NCBI GenBank assembly: GCA_028768545.1
Contig: CP054838.1
Span: 248,001 to 312,000, forward strand
From: Desulfobacter sp.
GTDB taxonomy: Bacteria > Desulfobacterota > Desulfobacteria > Desulfobacterales > Desulfobacteraceae
Direction of reading: 5' to 3'
DNA length: 64,000 nt
Shown: positions 62,875-64,000 of the stretch, in pieces
Layout of the letters: each line of letters opens with the position of its first letter
How positions within the stretch are numbered: position 1 is the first letter of the stretch
Program-made: the position numbers and the translations under genes
The notes under the pieces: generated by a model
Database searches by the model: none
What the model saw: the letters and a program-made list of their open reading frames with translations, nothing else
Told to the model about the DNA's origin: nothing

Positions 62875-64000
62875 ATGGAGAGCCTGTTATTCTGGCGGAT
62901 CCACATTCTTTTTTCCATCCTCTTTGTCGGGGTCTTTCTTGGGTTTGTGGCCCTGATCATCGTGATGCCCATGTTTTTGGAAAGACAATTATGGGGGCTT
63001 TTGGCTGCCGACACAGGGCTATGGGGACTTGGCCTGGTCCTTTTGGCTGTCCCTGGCATCAGTTTCAGGGTCAGGACAATCCTGTCTCTTTTGGGTGTTT
63101 ACAGTTTAGCCCTTGTGATCATTATCAATGTGGGGTTGTTGAGCGGCGGTCCTGCCGCCCTTTTTGCCTTTTCCGTATTGTGCGGGGTGTTACTCGGGTA
63201 TCGGGCAGCCCTCTTGTCCGTGGTCCTGAATGCTGTCACCCTTTGCCTGTTTGCCGCTCTGACCACCCAGGGCAGTCTGGAAACCGTTTCTGCCTTTTTT
63301 GATTCCCCTTTTTTGATGGTGACCTCCGGGGCCACCTTTATTTTTTTAAATGCAATGGCTGCACTCTCTGTTTCGGTTCTGCTCAGGGGGGTGGTGCTGA
63401 GCAATAAAAAGGAAAAACAGCTGAGCGCCTCGCTTACGGATGAGACCCGAAAGCTTATGGAAACCCGGGATATTCTGGAAAAGGAGATTCAAAAGCACAG
63501 ACTCACAGAAGAGGCGCTCTACGAAAGTGAACAAAAATATCGGCATCTGTTTAACCTGGCCCCTGCCGGGATGTATGAGATTGATTTTACAAACTTTTGT
63601 TTTGTCGAGGTAAATCAGCTTTTGTGTGATTTTTCAGGGTATTCCCGTGAAGAATTTCTGGCCATGAATCCCATGGATTTTTTAAAAGAAGAAGACAAGC
63701 TCAAATTTATTTTAAGGTACGAAGAACTAAAAAAGGGCCAAATTGACAATACTGAACAGGAGTATAATATCATTATGCCGGACGGCAGGGAGTTAACCGT
63801 GGCGCTGAGCAATGATTATCTCTATACAAACGGGGAATTAAAAGGGGCAAGGGTGGTGGTCCATGACCTTACCCGGCGGAAAAAAATAGAGGAGATGATG
63901 GTCCAGTCCGAGAAGATGATGTCCGTGGGCGGGCTTGCCGCGGGCATGGCCCATGAGATCAACAATCCTCTGGCCGGCATCCTTCAAAATGCCCAGGTGA
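62875..64000 (+). CDS. Membrane sensor histidine kinase, 5' part (leaves window)
   Basis: The frame reads from 62875 (MESLLFWRIHILFSILFVGV) through several hydrophobic segments (~8-30, ~50-70, ~75-170), a coiled linker (KLMETRDILEKEIQKHRLTE), a PAS domain (YRHLFNLAPAGMYEIDFTN...LSNDYLYTNGELKGARVVVHDLTRRK) and HisKA with AAGMAHEINNPLAGILQNAQV at the edge. The start is uncertain. The frame is open to 62782, and an ATG at 62819 would join if the A6 run at 62822-62827 had seven A (MKKIQSLIIIK). IS4 copy C lies 45-100 bases upstream and may have altered its promoter. Confidence 0.82.
   Translation, partial: MESLLFWRIHILFSILFVGVFLGFVALIIVMPMFLERQLWGLLAADTGLWGLGLVLLAVPGISFRVRTILSLLGVYSLALVIIINVGLLSGGPAALFAFSVLCGVLLGYRAALLSVVLNAVTLCLFAALTTQGSLETVSAFFDSPFLMVTSGATFIFLNAMAALSVSVLLRGVVLSNKKEKQLSASLTDETRKLMETRDILEKEIQKHRLTEEALYESEQKYRHLFNLAPAGMYEIDFTNFCFVEVNQLLCDFSGYSREEFLAMNPMDFLKEEDKLKFILRYEELKKGQIDNTEQEYNIIMPDGRELTVALSNDYLYTNGELKGARVVVHDLTRRKKIEEMMVQSEKMMSVGGLAAGMAHEINNPLAGILQNAQV

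Noticed and set aside
1..64000. CRISPR arrays, rRNA genes, prophage or integron
   Set aside because: No regularly spaced repeats, rRNA signatures, phage structural genes or integrase were seen on either strand.

Overview
This 64 kb window is a dense bacterial chromosomal segment, probably from a deltaproteobacterial anaerobe of the Desulfobacterota (Desulfobacteraceae-like). That placement is inferred. It rests on the many PAS/hybrid histidine kinases, a succinyl-CoA:acetate-type CoA-transferase, XRE-cupin regulators paired with acyl-CoA ligases, and the general protein character. No sulfate-reduction, rRNA or ribosomal gene is present to confirm it. The window holds no CRISPR array, phage or replication origin.

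Layout. 1-4152 (minus): a CoA-transferase, an NMT1/TauT-type ABC transporter (ATPase, permease, binding protein) and the start of an aminotransferase, with overlapping ends like an operon. 4.3-8.3 kb: three frame-disrupted genes (secreted DUF4214 protein, amidase, radical SAM enzyme) around a tRNA-Thr(CGU). 8.3-9.6 kb: IS4-family copy A, then fapA-like and yigZ. 12.1-20.7 kb: two hybrid histidine kinases, one on each side of a purine nucleoside phosphorylase. The first is cut by an ISKra4-like element and the second by an IS256-family element, each with a recognisable target duplication. 21-29.4 kb: housekeeping genes (DHH phosphoesterase, PAS/HisKA protein, thiamine-binding protein, thioesterase, rRNA/tRNA methyltransferase, nadE, TSUP exporter, Pif1/RecD-like helicase). 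29.4-35.2 kb: a complete RND efflux operon. 35.9-38.1 kb: XRE-cupin regulator plus acyl-CoA ligase. 38.2-42.3 kb: thiBPQ thiamine ABC transporter followed by a second XRE-cupin regulator with a long palindromic operator.

42.4-51.6 kb is a rearranged region. A TonB receptor is cut by an IS6-family element. Remnants of a sigma-54 activator and a LysR regulator follow, then an intact CPA2 antiporter and a cut solute-binding protein. A second, inverted IS6 copy then abuts a truncated IS4 copy B, which has itself removed the end of a nuclease-helicase gene paired with a methyltransferase. 51.6-61.3 kb: a small lipoprotein, a penicillin-acylase-family gene with an in-frame TAG, sbcD, sbcC, and an MFS exporter with a frameshift and a stop. 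61.5-62.8 kb: IS4 copy C with a perfect 9-bp target duplication, followed by the 5' part of another membrane histidine kinase that leaves the window.

Two themes stand out. First, there are seven IS copies of four kinds (one truncated), several nearly identical and so recent, and they repeatedly hit signalling genes. Second, about eight other coding regions carry one-base homopolymer indels or single nonsense codons. These could be real gene decay, recoding, or assembly error, and raw reads would decide.
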